DNA of 7,344 nucleotides from an uncultured Rhodospirillales bacterium (GTDB lineage Bacteria; Pseudomonadota; Alphaproteobacteria; Rhodospirillales; Defluviicoccaceae): contig CAKZLS010000222.1 of NCBI GenBank assembly GCA_937127205.1, positions 1 through 7,344 of the forward strand. Direction: 5' to 3'. Positions 1 to 6,413 of the stretch are shown one piece after another (the first letter of the stretch is position 1; every line of letters starts with the position of its first letter). Made by a program: the position numbers and the translations under genes. A model generated the notes under the pieces. The model was not told the DNA's origin and made no database searches. It saw only the letters and a list, made by a program, of their open reading frames with translations.

Positions 1-143
1 CGGCGACGAATTTCTACTGTGCGTGGGGTTGATATCGACTGTTTCGTTTGGACCCCACCACCCCCCGAGTCCTTCTATTGCCATTTCCATGGCAGGTGAA
101 CGCCGAAGGGCGGTCGAGATCTCTTCGATCGGATGGCCGGGAC
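1..143. other. Left-edge region downstream of purB, no confident gene
   Basis: This is sequence 3' of the purB stop codon. On the minus strand one frame is open from within the purB end to the window edge. It has two in-frame ATG codons at 90-88 and 84-82, giving a peptide beginning MEMAIEGLGGW that would run off the window. I see no good ribosome binding site and do not recognise the peptide, so it is not called as a gene. The minus strand also carries a G-rich run (about 53-67, G6-T-G4), and an 8-base GAGATCTC palindrome lies near 117-124. No hairpin followed by a T-run marks a purB terminator. Confidence 0.3.
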
Positions 144-1442
144 TTAAGCCCCGCCGAACACGCGGTCGAATACCGTGTCCACGTGTTTGGTGTGATAGGC
201 GAGGTCGAACAAGCTCTCCAATGATGCCGCGTCCATGTGTTTGGAGACGTCGGGGTCGGCCTTTAGTTCGTCGAGAAAGCTTTTCCCTGCTTCCCAGACC
301 TTCATGGCGTTGCGTTGGACGGCCTGATAGGCGTCTTCGCGGCTCATGCCCGCCTGGGTCAGCGCCAGCAGCACGCGCTGCGAGAAAATCAGCCCGCGCA
401 GGCCTTCGAGGTTCCGCAGCATGGCGTCGGGGTAAACCACCATCTTGTCAACGACGCCGGCGAGGCGGGCGAGGGCGAAGTCGAGGGTTACCGTGGCGTC
501 GGGGCCGATCATCCGTTCCACCGACGAATGCGAGATATCGCGCTCGTGCCAGAGCGCCACGTTCTCCAGGGCGGGGACCACGGCGGCGCGCACGGTGCGG
601 GCGAGGCCGGTGAGGTTCTCGGTCAGGATCGGGTTGCGCTTGTGCGGCATGGCCGACGAGCCTTTTTGTCCCGGCGAAAAGAACTCCTCGGCTTCCCGCA
701 CTTCGGTCCGCTGCAAGTGACGGATTTCCGTCGCCAGCCGTTCCACGGAGCTGGCGATGACACCGAGCGTGGCGAAGAACATGGCATGACGGTCGCGCGG
801 AATGACCTGGGTGGAGACCGGTTCAACCTCAAGGCCCAGTTTGGCCGCCACGTGGCGTTCGACGGCGGGATCCACGTTGGCATAGGTGCCGACGGCGCCC
901 GATATGGCGCAGGTGGCGATCTCGCGGCGCGCCGCTTCGAGCCGCTCCAAGTTCCGCTGCCATTCCACGTAGTAGCCGGCCAGCTTGAGGCCGAAGGTGG
1001 TGGGCTCGGCGTGAATGCCGTGGCTGCGTCCGATGCAGAGCGTGTTCCGGTGCTCCAGCGCCCGGCGTTTCAGGGCCGCCAGTAGGGATTGGATATCGTC
1101 CCGCAAGATGTCGGCTGCCCGGGTCAGCTGCACCGACAGGCAGGTGTCGAGCACGTCCGACGATGTCATGCCCTGGTGGATGAACCGCGCTTCGTCGCCG
1201 ACGTATTCCGCAACGTTGGTCAGGAACGCGATGACGTCGTGTTTGGTCTCCTGCTCGATGGCGTCGATGCGGGCGATCTCGAAGTTGCCGCGCTCCCATA
1301 CCGCGCGGGCCGCCTCCTTCGGGATGACGCCCAGGTCGGCTTGAGCGTCGCAGGCGTGGGCCTCGATTTCCAGCCAGATCCGGAACCGGGTCTCGGGTTC
1401 CCAAATGGCGGTCATTTCAGGGCGGCTGTAACGGGGGATCAT
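144..1442 (-). CDS. purB: Adenylosuccinate lyase PurB
   Basis: This enzyme catalyses two beta-eliminations in cytoplasmic purine synthesis: SAICAR to AICAR plus fumarate, and adenylosuccinate to AMP plus fumarate. The 432-residue product has the full length of the bacterial PurB type resembling Bacillus subtilis (about 430 residues). Visible fumarase/aspartase superfamily signatures are TKHDV at 66-70 (His68), GMTSSDVLDT at 91-100, RSHGIHAEPTTFG at 139-151 (general-acid/base His141 region), and the flexible signature loop GSSAMPHKRNP at 261-271, which carries the catalytic serine. The ATG start is supported by a GAGG ribosome site at 1452-1449, six bases upstream. The protein begins MIPRYSRPEM, typical of the family. 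The gene diverges from the Ntn hydrolase gene across a short intergenic region. Nothing is missing or truncated. The family assignment is secure. Confidence 0.98.
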   Translation of the reverse strand: MIPRYSRPEMTAIWEPETRFRIWLEIEAHACDAQADLGVIPKEAARAVWERGNFEIARIDAIEQETKHDVIAFLTNVAEYVGDEARFIHQGMTSSDVLDTCLSVQLTRAADILRDDIQSLLAALKRRALEHRNTLCIGRSHGIHAEPTTFGLKLAGYYVEWQRNLERLEAARREIATCAISGAVGTYANVDPAVERHVAAKLGLEVEPVSTQVIPRDRHAMFFATLGVIASSVERLATEIRHLQRTEVREAEEFFSPGQKGSSAMPHKRNPILTENLTGLARTVRAAVVPALENVALWHERDISHSSVERMIGPDATVTLDFALARLAGVVDKMVVYPDAMLRNLEGLRGLIFSQRVLLALTQAGMSREDAYQAVQRNAMKVWEAGKSFLDELKADPDVSKHMDAASLESLFDLAYHTKHVDTVFDRVFGGA

Positions 1443-1563
1443 GGGAACCTCAAGGAGCTTTGAGAGAGATAACGTTAAAAAGTCACCGGAATGCCCATCG
1501 GCTGCGGCGGCTTGGGACCATGTGATATAAAGATCCTACAGTTTGCAGAACAGGGAAAATGCT
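1443..1563. promoter_or_regulatory. Divergent purB / Ntn-hydrolase intergenic region
   Basis: About 120 bases separate the divergent purB start (1442, minus) from the hydrolase start (about 1564, plus), so both promoters should lie here. On the plus strand an AT-rich TATAAA at 1526-1531 could be a -10 element, but no good -35 hexamer lies 16-18 bases upstream. On the minus strand the AT-rich stretch at about 1468-1482 (TTTTTAACGTTATC) is the likeliest purB -10 area, again without a consensus -35. For the plus gene, AGGGA at 1552-1556 is a good ribosome binding site seven bases before the TTG at 1564. No operator-like palindrome stands out. Confidence 0.4.
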
Positions 1564-2604
1564 TTGAACAGTAACCGTGGCGACATCCAATTAGGATCGG
1601 CGGAGCGAGTTCTTCCGGCTATGCCCTTGCTCGACGTCAGGGGAAAGGGGCCGGGCGCACTCGTGGAAATGGCCCCGGACCGGGCGGCCGCCCTCGTTGC
1701 CCAGGGGCGCCGCAGCTATGGTGGGCTGGCCCTCAGAATTGGAGACCGAGCCACCTGGCGGTGGCTTGTCCGCACCGGCAACCCCTACCGCGACGACATC
1801 GCGGCCGTGGCGGAGCGTCTTTCGACGCCGGGCGCTTTTCTGCTCAATCTGTCGTATGAGTGGACCTGCACGTCCGGTGTCGGACCGGATCCATGTGGTG
1901 CGGGAAACCGGATGCTGCGAACGCTGGATTGGCCGCTCCGCGGTCTCGGCGGCAACGTCGTGGTGGCGCACCAGGATGGCGGATCCGGAACCTACTACAA
2001 TGTCACCTGGCCGGGGTTCGTGGGCGCTTACACGGCGATGGCGCCGTCGCGGTTCAGCGCCGCCATCAATCAGCCGCCGATGAAAGCATTTACGCGATCA
2101 TGTTGGTTCGACTGGGCGATCTCGCGAACCGGGATGTGGCGCACATCGGGGCTGCCGCCGGCGCATCTGTTGAGGCAAGCATTCGATGAATGCGCCACTT
2201 ACGACGACGCCAGGCGCTTGCTCAGCGAAGCGCCTATCTGCGCGCCCGCTTTCTTCACCCTCAGCGGCGCCGATGAAGACGCCGGATGCATCATCGAAAG
2301 AACCGAGGATGGAGCGGAAATCCATGAAACCCCGGCAAGCATCGCCAATCACTGGATCAAGTTCGACCTGCCGGGGCGCGCCCGCGGCGCCGACAGCGAA
2401 GGCCGGCGCGACCTCATGGAGTCGCTTCGGGATCGCGCTCCCGACGATTTCTCCTGGCTCACGCCGCCGATCCTGAATCCGACAACCCGATTGGCCGTGA
2501 TCGCCAATGCGAAGCGGGGGTCGCTGATGGCGCAGGGTTGGGAAGCCGACGGTCCGGCAACCCGGGTCTTCAATCTTGGGGAACACCTGTACGCCGGTAG
2601 ATGA
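1564..2604 (+). CDS. Ntn-type amidohydrolase, acid ceramidase/NAAA-like (C45-like)
   Basis: This is a predicted cytoplasmic N-terminal-nucleophile hydrolase that cleaves a linear amide bond; the substrate is unknown. The sequence around residues 94-122 (numbered from the TTG at 1564) has the acid ceramidase/N-acylethanolamine amidase pattern: NLSYEWTCTSG, then RTLDWP. Cys102 (codon 1867-1869) is the expected nucleophile, exposed by self-cleavage after Thr101, with Arg119 and Asp122 as active-site partners. TWPGFVGAYTAMAPSRFSAAIN follows the family core closely (Asn169). ANHW near residue 262 may supply the oxyanion asparagine. There is no signal peptide or membrane segment. The start is uncertain. 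TTG 1564 has the best-spaced ribosome site (AGGGA, 7 bases); ATG 1621, just at the start of the conserved region, is a serious alternative; TTG 1543 is possible but has a poor site. The 3' end overlaps the MFS gene by 35 bases, tail to tail. The fold is inferred with good confidence, the substrate not at all. Confidence 0.82.
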   Translation: MNSNRGDIQLGSAERVLPAMPLLDVRGKGPGALVEMAPDRAAALVAQGRRSYGGLALRIGDRATWRWLVRTGNPYRDDIAAVAERLSTPGAFLLNLSYEWTCTSGVGPDPCGAGNRMLRTLDWPLRGLGGNVVVAHQDGGSGTYYNVTWPGFVGAYTAMAPSRFSAAINQPPMKAFTRSCWFDWAISRTGMWRTSGLPPAHLLRQAFDECATYDDARRLLSEAPICAPAFFTLSGADEDAGCIIERTEDGAEIHETPASIANHWIKFDLPGRARGADSEGRRDLMESLRDRAPDDFSWLTPPILNPTTRLAVIANAKRGSLMAQGWEADGPATRVFNLGEHLYAGR

Positions 2605-3778
2605 CGAACCAGCAAAGCGACAGGAGTTGCAGCGCGAGCATGATGCCGAAAGCCACTTGGTAGCCCACCGGGTGATAGCCGCCGCCGGCGGCGGGCGGCC
2701 ACTGGTTGATGATCGCTCCGATCCCCCATTGGCTGGCAAAGGCGATGACGAACACCAGCAGATTGAGGCCGGTGTTGAGCCGTCCCGCCAGATCGGCGGG
2801 AAATTGCTGAGAGAGCGCGGCGTAGGGAACAATGCCCGACGTTCCGAAAAAGCCGAAAACGATCCAGATGACGGAGGTGGCGGCGGTCCACTGGGCGACA
2901 ATGGCGGTTTGCGCCAGCATGAACAGGATCATTCCGGCGGTGGCCACGCTCAGCGGCTGGATGCCGCGCCGGCTGAGACGTTCCGCCGCCCAGCCCATAA
3001 ACAAAAAGCCGAGGATCATCGCCAGCGCGATGAGGAAAAGCTGATTGGCCGCGGCCGCGCGGTCCAGGCCGGCCACGTCGCGCAACCACGGGCCCGACCA
3101 CAGGCTCTGAATGGACAGGAACGACGCCTGCGACATGACCGTCAGCGGCGCCACCCGCCAGAAGAGCGAACTGGTGAAGATCCGGCCGATGCCTCTCAGC
3201 TGTTCGCCGAACCGGCTTGGCGCGGGCCGGTTCTCGTGCTCGGGCACAACGAAAAAAATGCTGGCGGCCACCACCAGTGTCAAACCGCTCAACACCAGGA
3301 ACACGCCACGCCAGTCGGTGACGTGGAGGGCGGCTTCCACCGGGACGGTTCCCGCCAGCGCGCCGAGGCCGCCCGCCGCCATCTGGCATCCGTTGATCAG
3401 GGGCAGCTTCTGCGCCGGATACCAGGTCACGAAGGCCTTGAACGCCGCCATCAGGCAGGCGGAGACACCAAATCCAATGAGCAACCGGCCGATGATCAGG
3501 CCGGCCGGGCTCTCGGCCAATCCGAACACAGCCGCGCCGAGGGCGGCGAAAAGCAACAACCCGGCTTCCGTTCGGCGTGGACCATATCGATCGAGTAGAA
3601 TTCCCAGGGGAAGCTGAAACGCCGCAAAGGTGATGAAATAGGCGCTCGTCAGCATGCCGAGCTGATTGGCGTCGAGGCCCACATCGCGAACCAAATCGGG
3701 GGCGATCACCGCATTGACCACGCGGTAGAGGTACGACAGGAAATAGCCGAGCGCGAAGGGCACAAAAACGCGAAGCAT
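2570..3778 (-). CDS. Major facilitator superfamily (MFS) transporter
   Basis: This is a predicted 12-helix inner-membrane transporter of 402 residues, normal for the family. Helix 1 starts at about residue 7 (FALGYFLSYLYR). The hallmark loop 2-3 motif A is clear at 59-70 (GILLDRYGPRRT), and a degenerate copy lies in the second half between helices 8 and 9 (about 257-273, ending ERLSRRGI). A longer hydrophilic stretch at about 179-205 (PEHENRPAPSRF onwards) fits the central cytoplasmic loop between the two six-helix halves. The substrate cannot be assigned; the sequence resembles general solute or organic-anion MFS members rather than a named drug-efflux group. The ATG at 3778 has only a distant ribosome-site candidate (AAGGG about 12 bases upstream). 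A GTG lies five codons further in. The gene converges with the Ntn hydrolase gene and diverges from the DUF2062 gene, so it is probably transcribed alone. Confidence 0.95.
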   Translation of the reverse strand: MLRVFVPFALGYFLSYLYRVVNAVIAPDLVRDVGLDANQLGMLTSAYFITFAAFQLPLGILLDRYGPRRTEAGLLLFAALGAAVFGLAESPAGLIIGRLLIGFGVSACLMAAFKAFVTWYPAQKLPLINGCQMAAGGLGALAGTVPVEAALHVTDWRGVFLVLSGLTLVVAASIFFVVPEHENRPAPSRFGEQLRGIGRIFTSSLFWRVAPLTVMSQASFLSIQSLWSGPWLRDVAGLDRAAAANQLFLIALAMILGFLFMGWAAERLSRRGIQPLSVATAGMILFMLAQTAIVAQWTAATSVIWIVFGFFGTSGIVPYAALSQQFPADLAGRLNTGLNLLVFVIAFASQWGIGAIINQWPPAAGGGYHPVGYQVAFGIMLALQLLSLCWFVIYRRTGVPQD

Positions 3779-4002
3779 AAATAGAAGAATCCCTTTATCT
3801 CGGCTTAAGACCTGCGCCGTATGCTGCCTCAGTCTATATTAATCTTTGTCGCTGGCGTGAGATAACAGGCTCGGGGGTGATTGAATGGTTGTTCCAAGCG
3901 CCCTTTATCCTAATGGTAGGCTGGGTTTGTCCTTTTCAGCCGCCGCGCGCAGGGGCACAATGGGGCCAAAACAGGGTGGTGTTAGATTGAATTTACCTTT
4001 CG

Positions 4003-4022
4003 GCACGTATGCGCGCGCGCGT
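4003..4022. other. Alternating purine-pyrimidine tract (Z-DNA-prone)
   Basis: Twenty bases alternate strictly purine-pyrimidine (GCACGTATGCGCGCGCGCGT), including a run of GC dinucleotides. Such tracts can adopt Z-DNA under negative supercoiling, which is expected between two divergent promoters. The sequence pattern is directly visible; any structural or regulatory role is inference. Confidence 0.5.
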
Positions 4023-4090
4023 TTGGCGTAATGCGAGAAAGGTGCGAAAGAAAGATTGCTGGATTGAGTATCGCGCTGGAAGCGAGTGAT

Positions 4091-4142
4091 TTGACACGCC
4101 GTGCTTCCCTTGGCGGTACTCATGAAATGAGTAGCTTAGGAA
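4091..4142 (+). promoter_or_regulatory. Candidate promoter, operator palindrome and RBS for the DUF2062 gene
   Basis: A perfect -35 consensus TTGACA lies at 4091-4096. Where a -10 would fall (4114-4122) the match is poor. Instead a perfect inverted repeat occupies 4117-4133: TACTCAT, spacer GAA, ATGAGTA. A repressor or activator bound there would sit on the core promoter. The ribosome binding site AGGAA at 4138-4142 is six bases from the GTG start at 4149 and supports that start. The palindrome and hexamer are seen directly; their function as promoter and operator is inferred. Confidence 0.4.
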
Positions 4143-4148
4143 CTCTTC

Positions 4149-4769
4149 GTGGCGCGTGACTTTTCCTTTTTGCAGCGGATGTATCGGCTTGTCCAGCACA
4201 AGCTCGTGATCCCGATAAAGCGAAGCCCGCATCCGCCGGAGCATGCGGCTCGTGCCGTGGCGATCGGCCTTTTCTGGGCGATGACGCCGCTCATCGGCAT
4301 TCAGATGTACTTGGTGTTTCTCACGTGGCTGGTTGCCAGGCGCCGTCCGAATTGGGAATTCGGCCTGATCATCGGCATGGCGTGGACTTGGGTCAGCAAC
4401 GTTTTCACCATGTGGCCGCTTTATTACGCCTTCTATATCACCGGGCGGGTGTTGCTCGGCGAGCAGAACGAAATTCCCGGTTACGAAAACTTCATCCATC
4501 ATTGGCAGGGTGCCCTGTCCAACGGTGAAGGCTTTTTCGAAACTCTGGTGGTCCAGGTCAAAGTTATCGCCCAAGAAAAAGGTTTGCCGCTCATCATCGG
4601 CAGCATCCCTTATGCTATTCTCTCCGCGTGGCTGGGGTACCGGTATTCGCTCAAATATGTCGTCCGCCGCCGCGCGGCGAAACGTCGTGCGATTAAAAGG
4701 CGGGCGACAAAAAATCGAGCAGCCAAGAATAGCGCGGCAAGCCCCACCACTCAGTCCAATACTCGCTGA
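4149..4769 (+). CDS. DUF2062-domain inner-membrane protein with basic repeat tail
   Basis: This 206-residue membrane protein belongs to the DUF2062 family, whose function is not established. After a basic amphipathic N-terminus (about 1-30) comes the family's characteristic region: RSPHPPEHAARAVAIGLFWAMTPLIG at about 25-50, with the small-residue/Pro-Gly pattern of this domain. Hydrophobic segments lie at about 36-63, 70-100 and 145-165. The start is GTG, chosen because AGGAA sits six bases upstream and the ensuing MARDFSFLQRMYRLV fits the family. The C-terminus is odd: residues 174-193 are four pentapeptides of the form R/N-R-A-x-K, followed by a polar Ser/Thr/Asn end. By the positive-inside rule this tail should be cytoplasmic, where it could bind nucleic acid or acidic lipid (inference). 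The gene converges with the esterase gene after a 41-base gap with no obvious terminator hairpin. Confidence 0.9.
   Translation: MARDFSFLQRMYRLVQHKLVIPIKRSPHPPEHAARAVAIGLFWAMTPLIGIQMYLVFLTWLVARRRPNWEFGLIIGMAWTWVSNVFTMWPLYYAFYITGRVLLGEQNEIPGYENFIHHWQGALSNGEGFFETLVVQVKVIAQEKGLPLIIGSIPYAILSAWLGYRYSLKYVVRRRAAKRRAIKRRATKNRAAKNSAASPTTQSNTR
4668..4727 (+). repeat. Four tandem 15-base units coding R/N-R-A-x-K
   Basis: Within the 3' end of the DUF2062 gene, four consecutive pentapeptides read RRAAK, RRAIK, RRATK and NRAAK (residues 174-193). The protein periodicity is exact at five residues, but the codons differ (CGC/CGT/AGG/CGA for Arg; AAA/AAG for Lys). The repeat is therefore either old or maintained by selection on the protein rather than a fresh DNA slippage product. 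Confidence 0.75.
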
Positions 4770-4810
4770 TCTCCTCGATCCAAGGCGCAGGTTTCGCGGC
4801 GCGTGCCAAC

Positions 4811-5473
4811 CTATCCGTTGGCTCCCGCTGCGGGGAAAACGTCGAGGAGAAAACGCAGGTCGAGGCGAATGGTCTGTTCGTCGATCCCGTGTCCCAATCC
4901 CGGTATTTCATGGGCTTCGACAGGGACTCCGGCCGATTTCAACGCCGCCAGGGCGATGGGAAGGGCGGCCGCCGGCAAAACGTCGTCGATGGCGCCATGG
5001 GTCAGCAGCACGGGCGGGCGGGACGCAATCTCTGTCGCGAGAAGCTGCTCGCCCACCAGTATTCCGGAATGGGAAATCAGACCCGCGAGCGTCTTTTCCC
5101 GCCGTAGCCCCACGTGCAGAGCCATCATCGCGCCTTGGGAAAATCCGAGAACGATCGTCTTCTCCTCCGTCAGCCCGTGGTGTTCCATCTGGGCATCGAT
5201 GAAGGCATCGAGCATTGGCGCGGCGTGCTGCGCCCCTTTCAGGCGCGTATCCGCCTGCATGTTCTGCAGGCTGAACCACTGGTAACCGAACGGCGCCATG
5301 TCGCACGGGAACGGCGCGTTGGGCGCAATGAAAGCCGCGTCCGGTAAGACACTCTGGTAAAACGGCGCCAACCCCATCAGGTCGTTTCCGTCCGCCCCGA
5401 TACCGTGAAGCAGGATCACCAATTGTTTGGCGGGACCTCCGCTCTTGGGAGGGCAGCTTGGTCCGTCGAGCAC
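4811..5473 (-). CDS. Carboxylesterase/phospholipase family alpha/beta hydrolase
   Basis: This is a predicted cytoplasmic serine hydrolase of the phospholipase/carboxylesterase (acyl-protein thioesterase-like, YpfH/EstB-like) family. Its 220 residues are typical. The oxyanion-hole segment LLHGIGADGNDL is at 21-32, the nucleophile elbow GFSQG at 110-114 (Ser112), the acid in THGAIDDVLP (Asp163), and the histidine in GLGHG (His195), so the full catalytic triad is present. There is no signal peptide. The start is GTG, supported by the ribosome site ACGGAG (5485-5480) six bases upstream; LDGPSCPPKSGG then matches the usual family beginning. It is the last gene of the minus-strand run behind gcrA and the Nudix gene, 88 bases after the Nudix stop. 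The natural ester substrate is unknown; these enzymes usually act on short-chain esters or lysophospholipids. Confidence 0.95.
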   Translation of the reverse strand: MLDGPSCPPKSGGPAKQLVILLHGIGADGNDLMGLAPFYQSVLPDAAFIAPNAPFPCDMAPFGYQWFSLQNMQADTRLKGAQHAAPMLDAFIDAQMEHHGLTEEKTIVLGFSQGAMMALHVGLRREKTLAGLISHSGILVGEQLLATEIASRPPVLLTHGAIDDVLPAAALPIALAALKSAGVPVEAHEIPGLGHGIDEQTIRLDLRFLLDVFPAAGANG

Positions 5474-5561
5474 AACAAACTCCGTCGATCGTGGCTGAGG
5501 GTCTCTGGCGTCTATGCTGCGACCGTCTTAGCGGCACTCCCGGCCATTGTCACGGCGGGAC

Positions 5562-6413
5562 TTACATCCCGGAACGAAGTCCGTGGATCAGATCGAGGTA
5601 TTCCGGGTGATCCGGTTCGATCAGACCGTGCCGGATCAGGTAATCGATGACCACAAGCGAGCAGTTGAATTTGAAATCGTCGGTATCCCGGACCGTTTCC
5701 AAGACCCGCTCGATGGGCCAAAGATAAAAGGTTTCGATTTCTCCGTCGGTATTGCGGGGCTCGAAGTCGGGGGGCAGTTCCAGGTCGTACACATAGAGCG
5801 CGTCCCGGCGAAGCCCTTCCCCGGTCTCGGTCACGTAGCTGATGGCGCCGACGGAGACGGCTCGGCCCGCGAGGTCGGCCGGAACGCTGGCTTCCTCCGC
5901 GCATTCCTTGACGAGGTTGTCGCGAAGGGAAAGGCCCGCCGGTTGACCGCCGGCCACCAGCTGGTCGAGCTTTCCGGGGGCGCGCGGCCTGTCCATGCTG
6001 CGCCGTCCCACCCACATCTTCAACGCGCTGCCATCGCGAACCACGCCATTCAAATGGACGCCGTAGGCGCGGATCCCGAACCAGGCAATGGCGGCCCGCT
6101 CCATATTGAAGAGAATGGGCCCCGCCGGCGATGTGGCGACGGGAAAGGGTTCGTCGCGCCAGCCGCTGAACAGTCCCCTGTCCGCCAATTCGCGGAGCGC
6201 CGTGCTCACCGCCGCCGTCCGCGCCTGAAAATCCGACAAGCGCAGAGACAATGTCACCCCGTCATCGGAGACGACGAACACGTCGGGAAATGCCCTCAAG
6301 TGGTCGGCGAACTGTGGCTTAACCAGACCGACCGGAGCTCCATCAACTACAAAAGGTTGGTAGAGCGACGGATCGAACATCGAGCAGGCCCGGACACGAT
6401 CGATAAAACTCAT
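5562..6413 (-). CDS. Nudix hydrolase with N-terminal DUF4743 domain
   Basis: This is a predicted pyrophosphohydrolase of 283 residues with a DUF4743-like N-terminal half (about 1-110, including the VDGAPVGLVKPQFADHL segment) and a Nudix fold at about 113-265. The Nudix box is the divergent form of this subfamily: G155, then K169-E170-C-A-E173-E174-A-S176. The metal-binding glutamates are kept; the usual E and G positions are L161 and S176, and the usual R is K169. The same architecture occurs in the Nudix half of fungal thiamine pyrophosphokinase Tnr3 and in plant NUDT20/24, which hydrolyse damaged thiamine diphosphate; that activity is a reasonable inference here, not shown. The ATG at 6413 lacks a strong ribosome site and overlaps the stop of a six-codon upstream frame, suggesting translational coupling. 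It lies 49 bases after the gcrA stop and is probably co-transcribed with it. Confidence 0.93.
   Translation of the reverse strand: MSFIDRVRACSMFDPSLYQPFVVDGAPVGLVKPQFADHLRAFPDVFVVSDDGVTLSLRLSDFQARTAAVSTALRELADRGLFSGWRDEPFPVATSPAGPILFNMERAAIAWFGIRAYGVHLNGVVRDGSALKMWVGRRSMDRPRAPGKLDQLVAGGQPAGLSLRDNLVKECAEEASVPADLAGRAVSVGAISYVTETGEGLRRDALYVYDLELPPDFEPRNTDGEIETFYLWPIERVLETVRDTDDFKFNCSLVVIDYLIRHGLIEPDHPEYLDLIHGLRSGM

Larger units (their letters stand above)
3779..4148. other. 370-base divergent intergenic region (MFS / DUF2062)
   Basis: This region separates the divergent MFS and DUF2062 genes and is long for a promoter region. It is more AT-rich than the flanking genes near 3830-3850 (TATATTAATC), which may hold the MFS promoter. 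A GAATC at 3787-3791, a potential CcrM methylation site, lies nine bases before the MFS start. A 48-codon plus-strand frame at 3885-4031 starts with ATG after a GGGGG run seven bases upstream; it is not recognisable and may be chance. A minus-strand frame of 72 codons at 4123-3905 also has no family resemblance. The right half contains the alternating purine-pyrimidine tract and the promoter/operator candidate listed separately. No tRNA or terminator is seen. Confidence 0.6.

Noticed and set aside
1..90. Partial minus-strand frame starting MEMAIEGLGGW at the window edge
   Set aside because: Only about 30 codons visible, no ribosome site and no recognisable sequence; could be real but cannot be supported.
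315..1085. Plus-strand open frame of 256 codons inside purB
   Set aside because: It is antisense to a fully conserved purB and its His/Gly/Arg/Val-rich translation is the typical shadow of a GC-rich gene.
2349..3389. Minus-strand open frame of 346 codons across the MFS gene and Ntn hydrolase end
   Set aside because: Arg/Pro/Gly-rich out-of-frame reading of the MFS gene; crosses the convergent junction without any recognisable domain.
2576..3598. Plus-strand open frame of 340 codons opposite the MFS gene
   Set aside because: Low-complexity charged translation rich in Gly, Arg, Glu and Gln, no family resemblance, fully antisense to a clear transporter.
4908..5537. Minus-strand open frame of 209 codons overlapping the esterase
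   Set aside because: Out-of-frame Arg-rich reading of the esterase gene, whose catalytic triad fixes the real frame.
5556..5571. Small hairpin CGGGA-CTTACA-TCCCG at the Nudix stop codon as a terminator
   Set aside because: Only five base pairs and no T-run follows on the minus strand; read-through to the esterase gene is more likely.
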